Shown: positions 37,155 to 46,916, counted from the stretch's first letter. The stretch is 64,000 nucleotides of DNA from Martinezella rhizogenes (GCF_027460065.1 NZ_JAPYZZ010000008.1:1-64000); one strand, 5' to 3'. Translations and numbers: made by a program. The notes: a model not told the origin generated them from the sequence alone.

Positions 37155-39407
37155 TTATTTTCGGCCTGTTCCAGCCTGCAGAAGGGATGACAGCGCAGCC
37201 AGTTCGGACGACAGGTCGCTTTCTTCCGCCGCCTCATCCGACCGGGAATTCCGCGCCGGCGTCTCCTGCACTTGCGCCGTTACCTCGGAGGCGAGGAGAT
37301 CGCTGCATAGATGCTCCACCAGCGCATCGATCGTCGCGTGCTCGAAAAACAGCGTCGGTTGCGTTCTGATACCCAATTCACGCTCCAGCGTTCCGGCAAG
37401 ACCAACAAGCGCCACTGAATCCAGCCCGAGATCAAAAAAACCGGCATTTGCAGCGGGCAGGGTTCCGGCAGGAAGACGGGAAAGCCATGAAACTTCCTCC
37501 CTGATCCACTGCCGAAGCAAAGCCGGATGCCGGGATCGGTCAACCCGAGACAATTGTTGCGCCCAGTCGACAACCGCACCCGGGTCGGCAACCGGCGTGA
37601 AACTCGCCTGCGGGGTGGCCTCCCAACGCTCGACCACCTTGAGATTGCCGTTCAGCAAATCCTGGCGGCAGGCAAAACGCCGGACCTTGCCGCTCGGCGT
37701 GCGCGGCAGGCTGCTGGGGCGGATGAGGACGATGGTGGCAAGCTTGAGCTTGTGAACACGGGAGATGGCCCCGCGAATGGCGTGCAGAACGGCTTCGGCA
37801 TCCAGATTGCGCAGACCATCACGGGTAAGCTCGCAGACGAGACCGACCTGTTCCTCACCATCCACATCAAGCGCAAAAGCACCCGCCCGCCCCTGTGCGA
37901 GCGCGGCATGCGACGAGAAGGCGGTCTGCTCTATGTCCTCGGGGTGATGGTTCTGCCCCCTGATGATGATGAGATCCTTCAGGCGGCCGGTAATGAAATA
38001 TTGCCCGTCATGGCGAAAGCCAAGATCGCCCGTGCGGCGCCAACCACCCTCGCCGGCAATTTTCTGGTCGAAACTTTCCGCGCTTGCTTTTGCCCTCGCC
38101 CAGTAACCGGGCGTGACATTCGGACCACGGATCCACAATTCGCCGACCTGCCCATCGTCGAGCAGCCGGTTTTCCTCGGGTTCCATGACAACGATCTCGA
38201 TATCCGCCCCGGGACGGCCGCAGGCCGCAAGTTCGATTGCATCATGCTCATCTGCACCAGCGGGGAGCGGCAGCGCCGTTCCCTGCTTTGCCAGCGTTTC
38301 ACGCTCGAAGCTCCGCAATTGCGGCGGATCGGACGGTGCATTTCCGGTCAAGAAAAGCGTGGCTTCGGCCTGGCCATAGCAGCAATAAAAGGCTTCGTGC
38401 CGAAAGCCATGGTCGGCAAACAGCGCGCTGAAGCGCCTCAGCGTGTGCGGGCGCACCGGCTCCGCACCATTATAGGCGATCCGGACCGTGGAGAGATCAA
38501 GCTGCGCCGCCGCTTCTTCACTGTAGCGGTCCGCACAATGCTCATAGGCGAAATTCGGTCCGCCGATAATGGTTGCCCGGTTTTGCGTCGCCAGTTCAAG
38601 GAACCGCAGCGGCCGTCGCAGAAAGCTCGCAGGCGCCATGATCGACACCGGAAATCCGTTGAAGATCGGTGACAGGATGCCGTCGATCAGCCCCATGTCG
38701 TGATAATGGGGCAACCACGTCGCGGACCGATCCTCCGGGCCATAATGAAACGCAAGGCTGATCTGCCGCAGGTTGGCCATCAGATTGGCATGCGTGACCA
38801 TGACGCCTTTCGGATCACTGGTCGAACCGGACGTATATTGCAGAAATGCAATCCGGCTTCCGTCGAGAACCGCTGGAAGGCTCGAGGAAGGCGTAAGACC
38901 CTGCAGCGGAATATTGGGATCGGCACCTGAAGGCGCAAGGCAAAATCCATGGCCAACGGCCCTCTGAAGCGGTTCCAGCAGCTCCTTCAATTCGGCGGCG
39001 CACACTATTCCCGAGATGCCGGCGTCTTTCGCAATATGCAACCAACGGTGTATTCCTTCATTCCGCCGCGGCGCCGGGACAGGCACCGGAACGGCACCGG
39101 CATGCAGGCATCCGAGAAAGGCCGCGATGAAGGCGAGACCCGGCGGGTAAACGATGAGGACCCGGCCGCCCTGCCCGACAAGACCCGTTCTGGAAACCTC
39201 GTCAGAAACAATTTTAACGCGAGCGTTTAATTCTCCCCATGTCCAGCCATCACTGCGACTTTCGTCGATTGCGCCTGGATCGTCAGGATAAAACCGGAAG
39301 GCCTCATCTGCTGGACGGTCGGCGGCAATGTCATCAAGCCTATGTATTATCGTTATAAAATCTCTTTCCCCAGATGGCTTTCGAGCGAACATCGGTATGA
39401 TCTGCAT
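37155..39407 (-). CDS. Fatty-acyl-AMP ligase fused to an acyl carrier protein
   Basis: The 750-residue protein is a FAAL: FLQYTSGSTSDPKGVMVTH (near 197), TWLPHYHDMGLIDG, the family-typical CYGQAEATLF and TGRLKDLIIIRGQNHHPEDIE. A carrier domain follows with FFDLGLDSVALV near 662. FAALs activate a free fatty acid as acyl-AMP and transfer it to a carrier, which here is in cis, so this is the loading unit of the line. ATG 39407 has AGGAG 9 bp upstream; ATG 39437 lacks one. It is the first gene of the leftward operon, divergent from the reductase-ended NRPS. Chain length preference cannot be read. Confidence 0.93.
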   Translation of the reverse strand: MQIIPMFARKPSGERDFITIIHRLDDIAADRPADEAFRFYPDDPGAIDESRSDGWTWGELNARVKIVSDEVSRTGLVGQGGRVLIVYPPGLAFIAAFLGCLHAGAVPVPVPAPRRNEGIHRWLHIAKDAGISGIVCAAELKELLEPLQRAVGHGFCLAPSGADPNIPLQGLTPSSSLPAVLDGSRIAFLQYTSGSTSDPKGVMVTHANLMANLRQISLAFHYGPEDRSATWLPHYHDMGLIDGILSPIFNGFPVSIMAPASFLRRPLRFLELATQNRATIIGGPNFAYEHCADRYSEEAAAQLDLSTVRIAYNGAEPVRPHTLRRFSALFADHGFRHEAFYCCYGQAEATLFLTGNAPSDPPQLRSFERETLAKQGTALPLPAGADEHDAIELAACGRPGADIEIVVMEPEENRLLDDGQVGELWIRGPNVTPGYWARAKASAESFDQKIAGEGGWRRTGDLGFRHDGQYFITGRLKDLIIIRGQNHHPEDIEQTAFSSHAALAQGRAGAFALDVDGEEQVGLVCELTRDGLRNLDAEAVLHAIRGAISRVHKLKLATIVLIRPSSLPRTPSGKVRRFACRQDLLNGNLKVVERWEATPQASFTPVADPGAVVDWAQQLSRVDRSRHPALLRQWIREEVSWLSRLPAGTLPAANAGFFDLGLDSVALVGLAGTLERELGIRTQPTLFFEHATIDALVEHLCSDLLASEVTAQVQETPARNSRSDEAAEESDLSSELAALSSLLQAGTGRK

Positions 39408-39729
39408 CTGAAAAAGCTCCTGACGTCGGGACATCAATATTCGCGACTAGCAACCATAGGATGCTCACCGTTCCAATTGCCCATACTTATTCGCCAGCGG
39501 CAGTCGTCGCTGCTCGCTGCGTCTCGATGACAACAATTACCTCTTGCATATAATTCTTGAATCGCCTAGTCAAGAATAAGAAATTGAAATTGACGACCGG
39601 TTTCAGGCAGCTGAATATGCAATTAATAGTTGTTTTAGCGATGTGGGCGACATTGCCCGAGACCGCGATGGAAGCACTCGCCATTCGTTCTACGGATCGC
39701 TTTAGGCCGATACAGCCAAGGGGTGGCTT
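39408..39729. promoter_or_regulatory. Divergent control region of the two biosynthetic operons
   Basis: This 322-bp region separates the FAAL and the rightward NRPS. It is AT-richer than its surroundings around 39530-39660 and contains a perfect 8-bp inverted repeat at 39553-39577. I see no short gene. AAGGGG at 39718-39723 is the ribosome binding site of the rightward gene. Confidence 0.75.
39553..39577. promoter_or_regulatory. Inverted repeat matching TGA-N9-TCA (possible iron-responsive operator)
   Basis: ATTCTTGA at 39553-39560 and TCAAGAAT at 39570-39577 are perfect inverted arms around a 9-nt spacer. The core TGA-N9-TCA is the motif described for RirA, the Rrf2-type iron regulator of rhizobia. 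It lies between the two operons and could control both. Confidence 0.5.
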
Positions 39730-42700
39730 ATGAATTACATCGAGCCAGTCGAAACCCTCATAACCCGGCTTCATCAAAACAATATCCGTGTCTGGATCGA
39801 CGCCGGCAGCCTGAAATGTTCGGACCCTGATGGTCGCCTGAACGATGCCGTGATGAGCGAAATCCGGACCAGAAAAAACGACATTCTGGCATTCCTCAAC
39901 ATGGCGCACGCGGAGGCCGGTGCACCCGGCCAGACCAATATTCCTGCCCGCCACGAGACCTGCCCGCCGCTTTCATTCGCCCAGGAAAGACTGTGGCTGA
40001 TCGACCAGATCTATCCGGGCTCTGCATTGCATCACATCTGCATTGCGCTCGACGTTCAAGGCACCCTCGACCTCGATGCGCTGAGCGCGGCGCTTGCCGC
40101 TGTCATGAACCGCCACGCGGTGCTTCGCGCCCGCATATACAGCGACAAGGGCGTGCCCGGACAAACCATATCCGCTGATTGTGACACGCCTTTTTCCGTC
40201 GTCAGTATTTCACCTGCCGATGGGGCAATCGAAGATGTCATCCATGCGGAAACGAGCAGACCCTTCGATCTTGCCGCCGAACCGCCCATCCGCCTGCTCG
40301 TCGTCAAGTGCGACGATGGCCGCCATGTCCTCGTTTTTACGCTGCACCACATATGCGCCGACGGCTGGTCTACCGAGATCCTGCTGAAAGACCTCGGCGC
40401 GTTTTACAGCGCGCAGGTGTCTGGCAGCGCGACGCCGGAAGCTGCGTTGCCGATACAATATGGCGACTTTGCCGCATGGCAGCGCCAGCGTCTGGCGGCG
40501 GAAACGGCAGGACTACTCGAGGAATTCTGGAAACGGCACCTTTCGCAGCCTTTGCACACCACGCAGCTGGTAACGGACATGCCGCGCACTGCAGGCCATG
40601 GCCATGCAGGTGAACTTCATGACTTCTCGATCGACAAAGCGACGGCCGATGCGCTGCGCAAGATCGCCGCCGCGCATGGCACAACACTGTTCACGGCGCT
40701 TTTTACCGCCTTTAACCTGCTGATCCACCGCTATACCGGGCAGACCGATCTGGTGATCGGCACGCCCGTCGCCAGCCGCCCGCATGTGGAGACGGAAGAT
40801 CTGGTCGGGCTGTTCGTCAATCCTCTCCCCGTCAGATCACGTGTCGATCCCTACAGCAATTTTGAAAAGACCCTGCGGCAAACACATGAGACCCTGCAGC
40901 AGGTCATCAGCCATCAGGACATGCCGTTCGAGCGCATTGTCGATATGGTCGGCGTGCAACGCGACCCCGACAGCCACCCGCTGTTCCAGATAAAATTTCA
41001 GCTCGACGCAGCACCACGCGAGCGCATCCGGCTTCCCGGGCTGGAAATGCGCCGGCTGGCACGCCAGGACAAGGTTTCGAGGCTCGACCTGTGCCTCGAT
41101 CTACGCGAGACGGAAAGCGGGCTTTCCGGCACGGTCGAATACAAGACCGCGCTGTTCAAAGCCGAAACGATTAGCCTGTTCGCCAGCCATTTCCAGCAAC
41201 TGCTCAAATCCATCGTCGCCACCCCCTCCCTGCCGATCGCAACGCTTGCGCTTTTGACACAGGAAGAGCAGCAGCAGCGCGTTTTCGACTTCAACGGCAC
41301 GGCGCAGGAAAACGCTGGGCCGCGCTCCTTTCATGAACTGTTCGAGGCGCATGTGGCGCGCGCGCCGGACGCCGTGGCGCTCGTCATGCCGCGCGCGGAT
41401 GCTGATGACATCCTGACATATGGCGAACTCAACGCGCGCGCAAACAGGCTGGCGTGCCTGCTGCGGCATAAGGGCGTTACCGCGGAAACGGTCGTCGCAA
41501 TCTTGTTGCCGCGCGGTTTCGACATGATCGTCGCCTGGCTTGCGGTCTGGAAAGCAGGCGGCGCCTATCTGCCTCTCGATCCGGATTATCCTGCCGAGCG
41601 GATTGGCGCGATGCTGTCGGACGCGGGTGCCCGACTCGTCGTCAGCCACAGCTCGATCGATCTCCCAGCGACAGCCGACCGGCTCAATCTGGATGAGGAT
41701 TTCCCCCACGACGAATGCACTGACAACCTTGCAACGGTCACGCATCCGTCGCACCTGGCCTATGTGATCTATACGTCAGGCTCGACTGGCAAGGCAAAAG
41801 GCGTCCTTATCGATCATAGCGGACTGATCAATCTGACGAGGGACAAGATCAGCGCCTGCGACGTCAGACCCGGCGATTGTGTGCTGCAGTTCTTCAGCTT
41901 CAGTTTTGACGCCTCCATTCCCGAGCTCGTGATGAGCCTTGGCGCCGGCGCCAGGCTTCTCCTTCTGCCCGGATATGCGACCCTTCCCGGCGCCGAACTG
42001 GCCGATATCCTGCACACGCGACATGTGACACACCTGACGATGACGCCATCGGCCCTGATTTCCCTGCCAGTCGACGACCTGCCGTCGCTGCGCACCGTTC
42101 TGGTCGGTGGAGAGGTTCCGATGCCGGAGCTCATCGAAAGATGGGGAAAGAACCGTCGTTTCATCAATGCCTACGGTCCCACCGAAACCACCGTCAATGC
42201 CAGCATGGTCGACATGGGAGGCGGGCGCGCCGGCCTGCCGGTGCTGAGGCCTGCGGCAAACAAGCAGCTCTATGTGCTGGATGATAATCTCGAGCTGTTG
42301 CCATTCGGCGTGCCGGGAGAACTTCATATCGGCGGCTGCGGCATTGCCCGCGGTTATCACGACCGGGCGGCCCTGACGGCCGAACGTTTCGTTCCCGATC
42401 CATTTGCCACGAACGGACGCGCGGGCGTGCTCTACCGCACCGGCGATCGGGCCGTGCTGCTTGCCGATGGCCGGGTCCACGTATCAGGGCGGCTGGACAG
42501 CCAGGTCAAGATCCGTGGATACCGCATTGAGCCCGGGGAAATAGAGGCTGGCCTGCTTGCCCACCCGTCCGTTGTTTCGGCGACGGTGACGGTGCGTGAC
42601 GACGGACGCGGCGGCAAAAGGCTCGCCGCCTATGCGGTTCCTCAAACCGATCAGGACACGGCAACCAGACCCACGCCATCGGAGGTTCGCTCATGGCTGG

Positions 42701-44298
42701 CGAACCGCCTGCCGAAATTCCTTGTGCCCGATACGTTCGACTGGCTCGAGGCGCTGCCGCTTACTGTCAACGGCAAGATCGATCCCTTAAAGCTTCCCGC
42801 CCCCCGCGCCGAAACAAACTCCGATGGCCGGCAGCCTGAGGGCGAAATGGAAACCCGGATAGCCAGCGCATTCGGGCATGTTCTGAATATTGATCAGGTT
42901 GCCGCAACCGATGACTTCTTCGCGCTTGGCGGCCACTCGCTGCTGGCCACCCGTTTCTGCGCCGTCGCAAAGGAGAAGTTCAGCCTCGATATCGGCGTTC
43001 TCGATCTTTTCAGCGCCTCCACGGTGGAAGCGCTGGCGAACCGCCTGCAGACCAGAGACGCCGGCGATAGCGGCAGCGACGAAGAAACCCTGCTGCTGAA
43101 GCGCGATATAAAGCTGGATGACGCGATCCGCCCGAGTGCGACGGCAAGAGCGGAAAGCGGCACCGCCCACGTCTTCCTGACGGGCGCGACCGGCTTTCTC
43201 GGCACCTATTTGCTCCACGAGCTGCTTCGCGACCCGGCGAGAAAAGTCACCTGCCTGGTGCGTGGCGATGACGGAATGAACCGCCTGCGGCAGGCCTTCC
43301 GGCAATATGATCTGCCCCAATCCGTGCTGACGGAACGTGTGACGGCATTGTCGGGCGAGCTTTCCGAACCAAATCTCGGGCTAGCCGCGGCAGACTACGA
43401 CCATATTGTCCGGAATGCCGATTGCATTTTCCACAATGGCGCGGAAGTGCACCATCTGCATCGGTATGAGCGGTTGCGCGAGACCAATGTTCTTGGAACC
43501 CGCGAAGTTCTCAAACTGGCCTGCGCCGGGGCGTGGCGGCATGTTCATTACATCTCGACACTCAGTGCCCTGACGCCGCGCCGTGGTTCCGGCAGCGATG
43601 CCCGGCCCGTTTGTGAACTGGAGAGCGTGGAAGAGTTTGCCCCACCCGCGGGCGGTTACAACCGGAGCAAATGGGTGGCGGAGCATCTCGTCCACGAAGC
43701 CGGAAAGCGGGGATTGCCGGTGACGATCTACCGGCCGGGAGCGATATCCGGCGACAGCCTTACCGGCGCCTTCAACGGCTCGGACATTTTGTGCCGCCTG
43801 GTGCAGGCCTATCTTTACACCGGGACAGCGCCGGAAGGCGAAAGGCTGCTCGATATGCTGCCGGTCGACCATGTGGCCCGGGCGATTGTCCATCTCTCCG
43901 GCAAACCGGCTTCCGCAGGACAGGTTTTCCACCTCATTCACTCCTCCCCCGTTTCAAGCGCCCGGCTCTTTGAGGCCTGCGAAATGGAAGGGATCGAGCT
44001 TAACCGCGTTTCGCAGCGGGAATGGCAGGACATGCTGGGCGATGTGGCGCGTGGAACGCCGGACCACCCGCTTTATCCATTGCTGGGACTGCTGCGCTCA
44101 CCTTCAGCCGCCGGCAAGAGCGATGAAAAACAGACGCGTAACTTCGATTGCCGCCTCACACAGGCGGCAATGTCCGACGCACCATTCCGCGAACCGGCCC
44201 TGACATTCGAGCTTTTGCGAACATATCTGCGCGCATTTGCCAAGGCCAACTTTCTGAACGCGACGTTCGATGACGCGCGAAAGCAGGGTGAACGATGA
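39730..44298 (+). CDS. NRPS, TubC docking-C-A-PCP-terminal reductase (NRPS-2)
   Basis: The 1522-residue protein begins with a TubC-type docking domain (residues 1-60: LITRLHQNNIRVWIDAGSLK). It continues with a C domain (HHICADGWS near 207), an A domain (TSGSTGKAKG near 683, INAYGPTETTVNA, LTVNGKIDP), a PCP (FFALGGHSLLATRF near 1067) and a thioester reductase with FLTGATGFLGTYLLHELL near 1151 and YNRSKWVAEHL near 1310. Such reductases release the chain as an aldehyde or alcohol, so this is probably the last module. The pocket residues D-A-P-T-L-G-A-V-N-K do not match a substrate code I know. The docking domain implies that it receives the chain from another protein. Stop and next start overlap (ATGA). 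Confidence 0.93.
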   Translation: MNYIEPVETLITRLHQNNIRVWIDAGSLKCSDPDGRLNDAVMSEIRTRKNDILAFLNMAHAEAGAPGQTNIPARHETCPPLSFAQERLWLIDQIYPGSALHHICIALDVQGTLDLDALSAALAAVMNRHAVLRARIYSDKGVPGQTISADCDTPFSVVSISPADGAIEDVIHAETSRPFDLAAEPPIRLLVVKCDDGRHVLVFTLHHICADGWSTEILLKDLGAFYSAQVSGSATPEAALPIQYGDFAAWQRQRLAAETAGLLEEFWKRHLSQPLHTTQLVTDMPRTAGHGHAGELHDFSIDKATADALRKIAAAHGTTLFTALFTAFNLLIHRYTGQTDLVIGTPVASRPHVETEDLVGLFVNPLPVRSRVDPYSNFEKTLRQTHETLQQVISHQDMPFERIVDMVGVQRDPDSHPLFQIKFQLDAAPRERIRLPGLEMRRLARQDKVSRLDLCLDLRETESGLSGTVEYKTALFKAETISLFASHFQQLLKSIVATPSLPIATLALLTQEEQQQRVFDFNGTAQENAGPRSFHELFEAHVARAPDAVALVMPRADADDILTYGELNARANRLACLLRHKGVTAETVVAILLPRGFDMIVAWLAVWKAGGAYLPLDPDYPAERIGAMLSDAGARLVVSHSSIDLPATADRLNLDEDFPHDECTDNLATVTHPSHLAYVIYTSGSTGKAKGVLIDHSGLINLTRDKISACDVRPGDCVLQFFSFSFDASIPELVMSLGAGARLLLLPGYATLPGAELADILHTRHVTHLTMTPSALISLPVDDLPSLRTVLVGGEVPMPELIERWGKNRRFINAYGPTETTVNASMVDMGGGRAGLPVLRPAANKQLYVLDDNLELLPFGVPGELHIGGCGIARGYHDRAALTAERFVPDPFATNGRAGVLYRTGDRAVLLADGRVHVSGRLDSQVKIRGYRIEPGEIEAGLLAHPSVVSATVTVRDDGRGGKRLAAYAVPQTDQDTATRPTPSEVRSWLANRLPKFLVPDTFDWLEALPLTVNGKIDPLKLPAPRAETNSDGRQPEGEMETRIASAFGHVLNIDQVAATDDFFALGGHSLLATRFCAVAKEKFSLDIGVLDLFSASTVEALANRLQTRDAGDSGSDEETLLLKRDIKLDDAIRPSATARAESGTAHVFLTGATGFLGTYLLHELLRDPARKVTCLVRGDDGMNRLRQAFRQYDLPQSVLTERVTALSGELSEPNLGLAAADYDHIVRNADCIFHNGAEVHHLHRYERLRETNVLGTREVLKLACAGAWRHVHYISTLSALTPRRGSGSDARPVCELESVEEFAPPAGGYNRSKWVAEHLVHEAGKRGLPVTIYRPGAISGDSLTGAFNGSDILCRLVQAYLYTGTAPEGERLLDMLPVDHVARAIVHLSGKPASAGQVFHLIHSSPVSSARLFEACEMEGIELNRVSQREWQDMLGDVARGTPDHPLYPLLGLLRSPSAAGKSDEKQTRNFDCRLTQAAMSDAPFREPALTFELLRTYLRAFAKANFLNATFDDARKQGER

Positions 44299-45191
44299 GC
44301 ACAGTCATATCAAGCGAAGCCGGCAATTACGACCACTGGGCCTGGCTCTACAACCACACGCTTGGCCCGCGCTATAGTGAGCAGAAGATCGAGCCCCTGG
44401 CACGGGCGGTTCTTTCGCAGCTGCCCGACGGCGCTGCAGTTCTCGATCTCTGCTGCGGAACGGGACATCTGGCAAAGCTGATGGCTGCGCGCGGATATGC
44501 CGTCACCGGGCTGGATGGCTCGCAGGACATGATAAACCATGCCCGCGGCAATGCGCCCGAACTTGAATTCGTTCTGGGGGACGCAAGGGATTTCACCTTC
44601 GAACGGCCTTTCGACGGCGTGGTCTGCACCAGCGCATCGTTGAACCACATCCAGAATACCGAAGACCTGCAGAAGGTTTTTTCAAGCGTTCGCCGCTGCC
44701 TGAAGGATGACGGAATTTTTGCTTTCGACATCAACCATCCCGGCCAGATGGTGCGCTATTGGCGTGATGTGCCGGCTGAGGGTGAACTGACCGACGATTA
44801 TGCCTGGCTGATCACGCCTCGATATAATTCACGGTCGAACGAGGGGGCCTTCACGGTTGAAATCCATACGAGGTCAAAGGAGGCGGGCTTCTCCCCGGTG
44901 GAGGCGGCATACAGGCTGGCGGCCCGGCTGCTTTCCAATCGCCGGCGGCTCGCTCTTATCGCCCGCTTCGGCATTCCCGGGAAGAACTGGCAGCGCCACG
45001 CCGTGACCAACCCTGTTTGGGGGCACAATCTGGAAACCGTGACCGAGCTTCTCTGCACATCGGGCTTTTCGGTGACAATGCGAAGCACCGATGGCGGTCC
45101 GGTGACCGATGAGAGAGCGGTCTACTTCCTCTGCAAGAAGATTGCAGGGGACTACGCGCGGCAGGAAGCCACGCAGGAGGCCGTCGAATGA
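44295..45191 (+). CDS. SAM-dependent methyltransferase
   Basis: The 298-residue class I methyltransferase has motif I in VLDLCCGTGHLAKLMA, the acidic residue in VTGLDGSQDM and GDARDFTFERPFDGVVCTSASLN. A C-terminal half of about 120 residues is of unknown type. It overlaps both neighbours by 4 bp, so it is part of the rightward operon and likely decorates the product or an intermediate. Whether it acts on O, N or C cannot be told. Confidence 0.88.
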   Translation: MSTVISSEAGNYDHWAWLYNHTLGPRYSEQKIEPLARAVLSQLPDGAAVLDLCCGTGHLAKLMAARGYAVTGLDGSQDMINHARGNAPELEFVLGDARDFTFERPFDGVVCTSASLNHIQNTEDLQKVFSSVRRCLKDDGIFAFDINHPGQMVRYWRDVPAEGELTDDYAWLITPRYNSRSNEGAFTVEIHTRSKEAGFSPVEAAYRLAARLLSNRRRLALIARFGIPGKNWQRHAVTNPVWGHNLETVTELLCTSGFSVTMRSTDGGPVTDERAVYFLCKKIAGDYARQEATQEAVE

Positions 45192-46651
45192 ATATTCACA
45201 ATAATATCGGCACGGCGACCGACCCTGTTGCCGCAATCGTTACCGACTTCAATCTCAAGACGCCGGGTTCGAAGCGCGCCGCCGCCTATAACCGGGATTT
45301 CCTTTCGGACAAAAGCTCGATCGGCCTTCCCTTCACCATGCAAACCAAAGAGGCGCTATATCCCATCGTCGCCACCCATGCGGAAGGCGCCTATTTGCAG
45401 GACATCGACAGCAATAGATATGTCGATATTCTCATGGGCCTCGGCACCAATCTCTTCGGCCATAATCCGTCCTTTGTCCGCACGGCAATCGAAGCGCAGC
45501 TGGCCAAGGGTTTCGCACTTGGTCCGCAATCGGATCTGGCCGGCGAGACCGCGGAACTGTTTTGCCGCATCACCGGAAAAGACCGCGTCACATTCAGCAA
45601 TACCGGAACCGAAGCCGTGCAGACGGCCATGCGCATCGCCCGCGCCGCAACGGGGCGCGACAAGATTGTGCTGTTTACAGGCTCGTATCATGGCCATTCC
45701 GACCCTGCCCTGCATAAGGCGACCAAACTCGAATATATCCGCAGGGGCGCGTTGCTGCGATCTCGTCCGGCATGGCTGGTGGCGCTCAAGCCGCTCCTGA
45801 AACGTATTATGCTGACGAAAGCAGTTCCCGGCTTTTCGGGCGTGGCCCCTTCCTCCGCGCGCGATATAGTTCTGCTGGAATATGGCAATCCCCGTTCCAT
45901 CGATTATATCAGGCGTCACGGCGAAAGCCTTGCCGGCGTGCTCGTCGAACCCGTTCAGAGCCGGAACCCGGAACTGCAACCACGCGAGTTTCTCCATGAA
46001 TTGCGAAGCGTGACGGAAAAGACCGGAAGCGCGCTGATATTCGATGAGATGATCACCGGCTTTCGCGTCGCACCCGGCGGCGCACAGTCTCATTTCGGCA
46101 TCGATGCCGACATCGCCACATACGGCAAAATCGCCGGCGGCGGGTTGCCGCTGTCGCTCATCGCCGGCAAGGGGCGGTTCATGGATTTCGTCGATGGCGG
46201 AGCATGGGCTTATGGCGACAGCTCCTTCCCGAAAGTGGCCCCGACATTTTTTGCCGGAACCTATTGCCGCCATCCGCTGGCGCTTGCTGCCGCCAAGGCC
46301 GTCGCGACACGATTGCTGGAAGACGGGCCGGCCCTGCAAGACAGCCTCAACGCCAGGACCCAGGCATTCGTGGAACGGCTGAACGGCACGCTCCGGGATG
46401 CGGGGTTGCCCGTTGCGTTCATGAGCTTCGGTTCGTTCTTTGCCATATCCGCTGCCCGCAGCCGCATCTCGCCGCAGGCTGTCACCATGCTCTCCTTCCT
46501 TCTCCTGACCTCCGGCGTTCACCTTCGTGCCGGAGACCGCGGCGGTTTTCTCTCAACCGCCCACAGCGATGACGACATTACCTTTGTTCACGACGCTGTT
46601 CTGCAAGGCCTGACGGCTCTGGCGGACCACCGTCTTCTCGACAGACATTGA
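45188..46651 (+). CDS. PKS-type class III aminotransferase (stand-alone AMT)
   Basis: The 487-residue PLP enzyme belongs to the glutamate-1-semialdehyde aminotransferase-like group. It shows DSNRYVDILMGLGTNLFGHNP, FSNTGTEAVQTAMRIARAATG, GSYHGHSD, LIFDEMITGFR and the PLP lysine in ATYGKIAGGGLPLS near residue 312, then FFAGTYCRHPLAL. Relatives fused into mycosubtilin, iturin and microginin synthetases turn a beta-keto thioester into a beta-amino one. Here the enzyme is separate. It overlaps the methyltransferase gene by 4 bp. PKS-2, whose ketoreductase looks inactive, is a plausible source of the beta-keto substrate. Confidence 0.9.
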   Translation: MNIHNNIGTATDPVAAIVTDFNLKTPGSKRAAAYNRDFLSDKSSIGLPFTMQTKEALYPIVATHAEGAYLQDIDSNRYVDILMGLGTNLFGHNPSFVRTAIEAQLAKGFALGPQSDLAGETAELFCRITGKDRVTFSNTGTEAVQTAMRIARAATGRDKIVLFTGSYHGHSDPALHKATKLEYIRRGALLRSRPAWLVALKPLLKRIMLTKAVPGFSGVAPSSARDIVLLEYGNPRSIDYIRRHGESLAGVLVEPVQSRNPELQPREFLHELRSVTEKTGSALIFDEMITGFRVAPGGAQSHFGIDADIATYGKIAGGGLPLSLIAGKGRFMDFVDGGAWAYGDSSFPKVAPTFFAGTYCRHPLALAAAKAVATRLLEDGPALQDSLNARTQAFVERLNGTLRDAGLPVAFMSFGSFFAISAARSRISPQAVTMLSFLLLTSGVHLRAGDRGGFLSTAHSDDDITFVHDAVLQGLTALADHRLLDRH

Positions 46652-46665
46652 TCGGAGTGACCACC

Positions 46666-46905
46666 ATGAGTTCCCAGACCCCGGCTGAAGACCTGCACTA
46701 CAACGTCGTGATCAGCGACGAGGAGCGATATTCGATATGGCCGGTCTACAAGGCGGTCCCGACTGGTTGGCGACCGAGCGGCTTTTCCGGATCGAAGCAG
46801 GCGTGCCTCGATCATATCGAGGTGGAGTGGACCGACATGCGCCCCTTGAGTTTGCGGCGGCTGATGGACGGCGAGGCCGTAAACACAACCAGCGTGCAAG
46901 AATAG
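46666..46905 (+). CDS. MbtH-like protein
   Basis: The 79-residue protein has the MbtH signature: YSIWPVYKAVPTGWRPSGFS, then ACLDHIEVEWTDMRPLSLRR. MbtH proteins bind adenylation domains and are needed for their folding or activity. ATG 46666 has GGAG 9 bp upstream; an ATG 18 bp earlier lacks one. It lies 14 bp after the aminotransferase gene and within the rightward operon, so it probably serves the NRPS genes around it. Confidence 0.95.
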   Translation: MSSQTPAEDLHYNVVISDEERYSIWPVYKAVPTGWRPSGFSGSKQACLDHIEVEWTDMRPLSLRRLMDGEAVNTTSVQE

Positions 46906-46916
46906 GACGTGACCCC

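Noticed and set aside
39408-39729. Quorum-sensing lux-type box in the divergent promoter
   Set aside because: The palindrome has arms ATTCTTGA/TCAAGAAT with a 9-nt spacer and not the 20-bp lux consensus, and no LuxI/LuxR genes are nearby.
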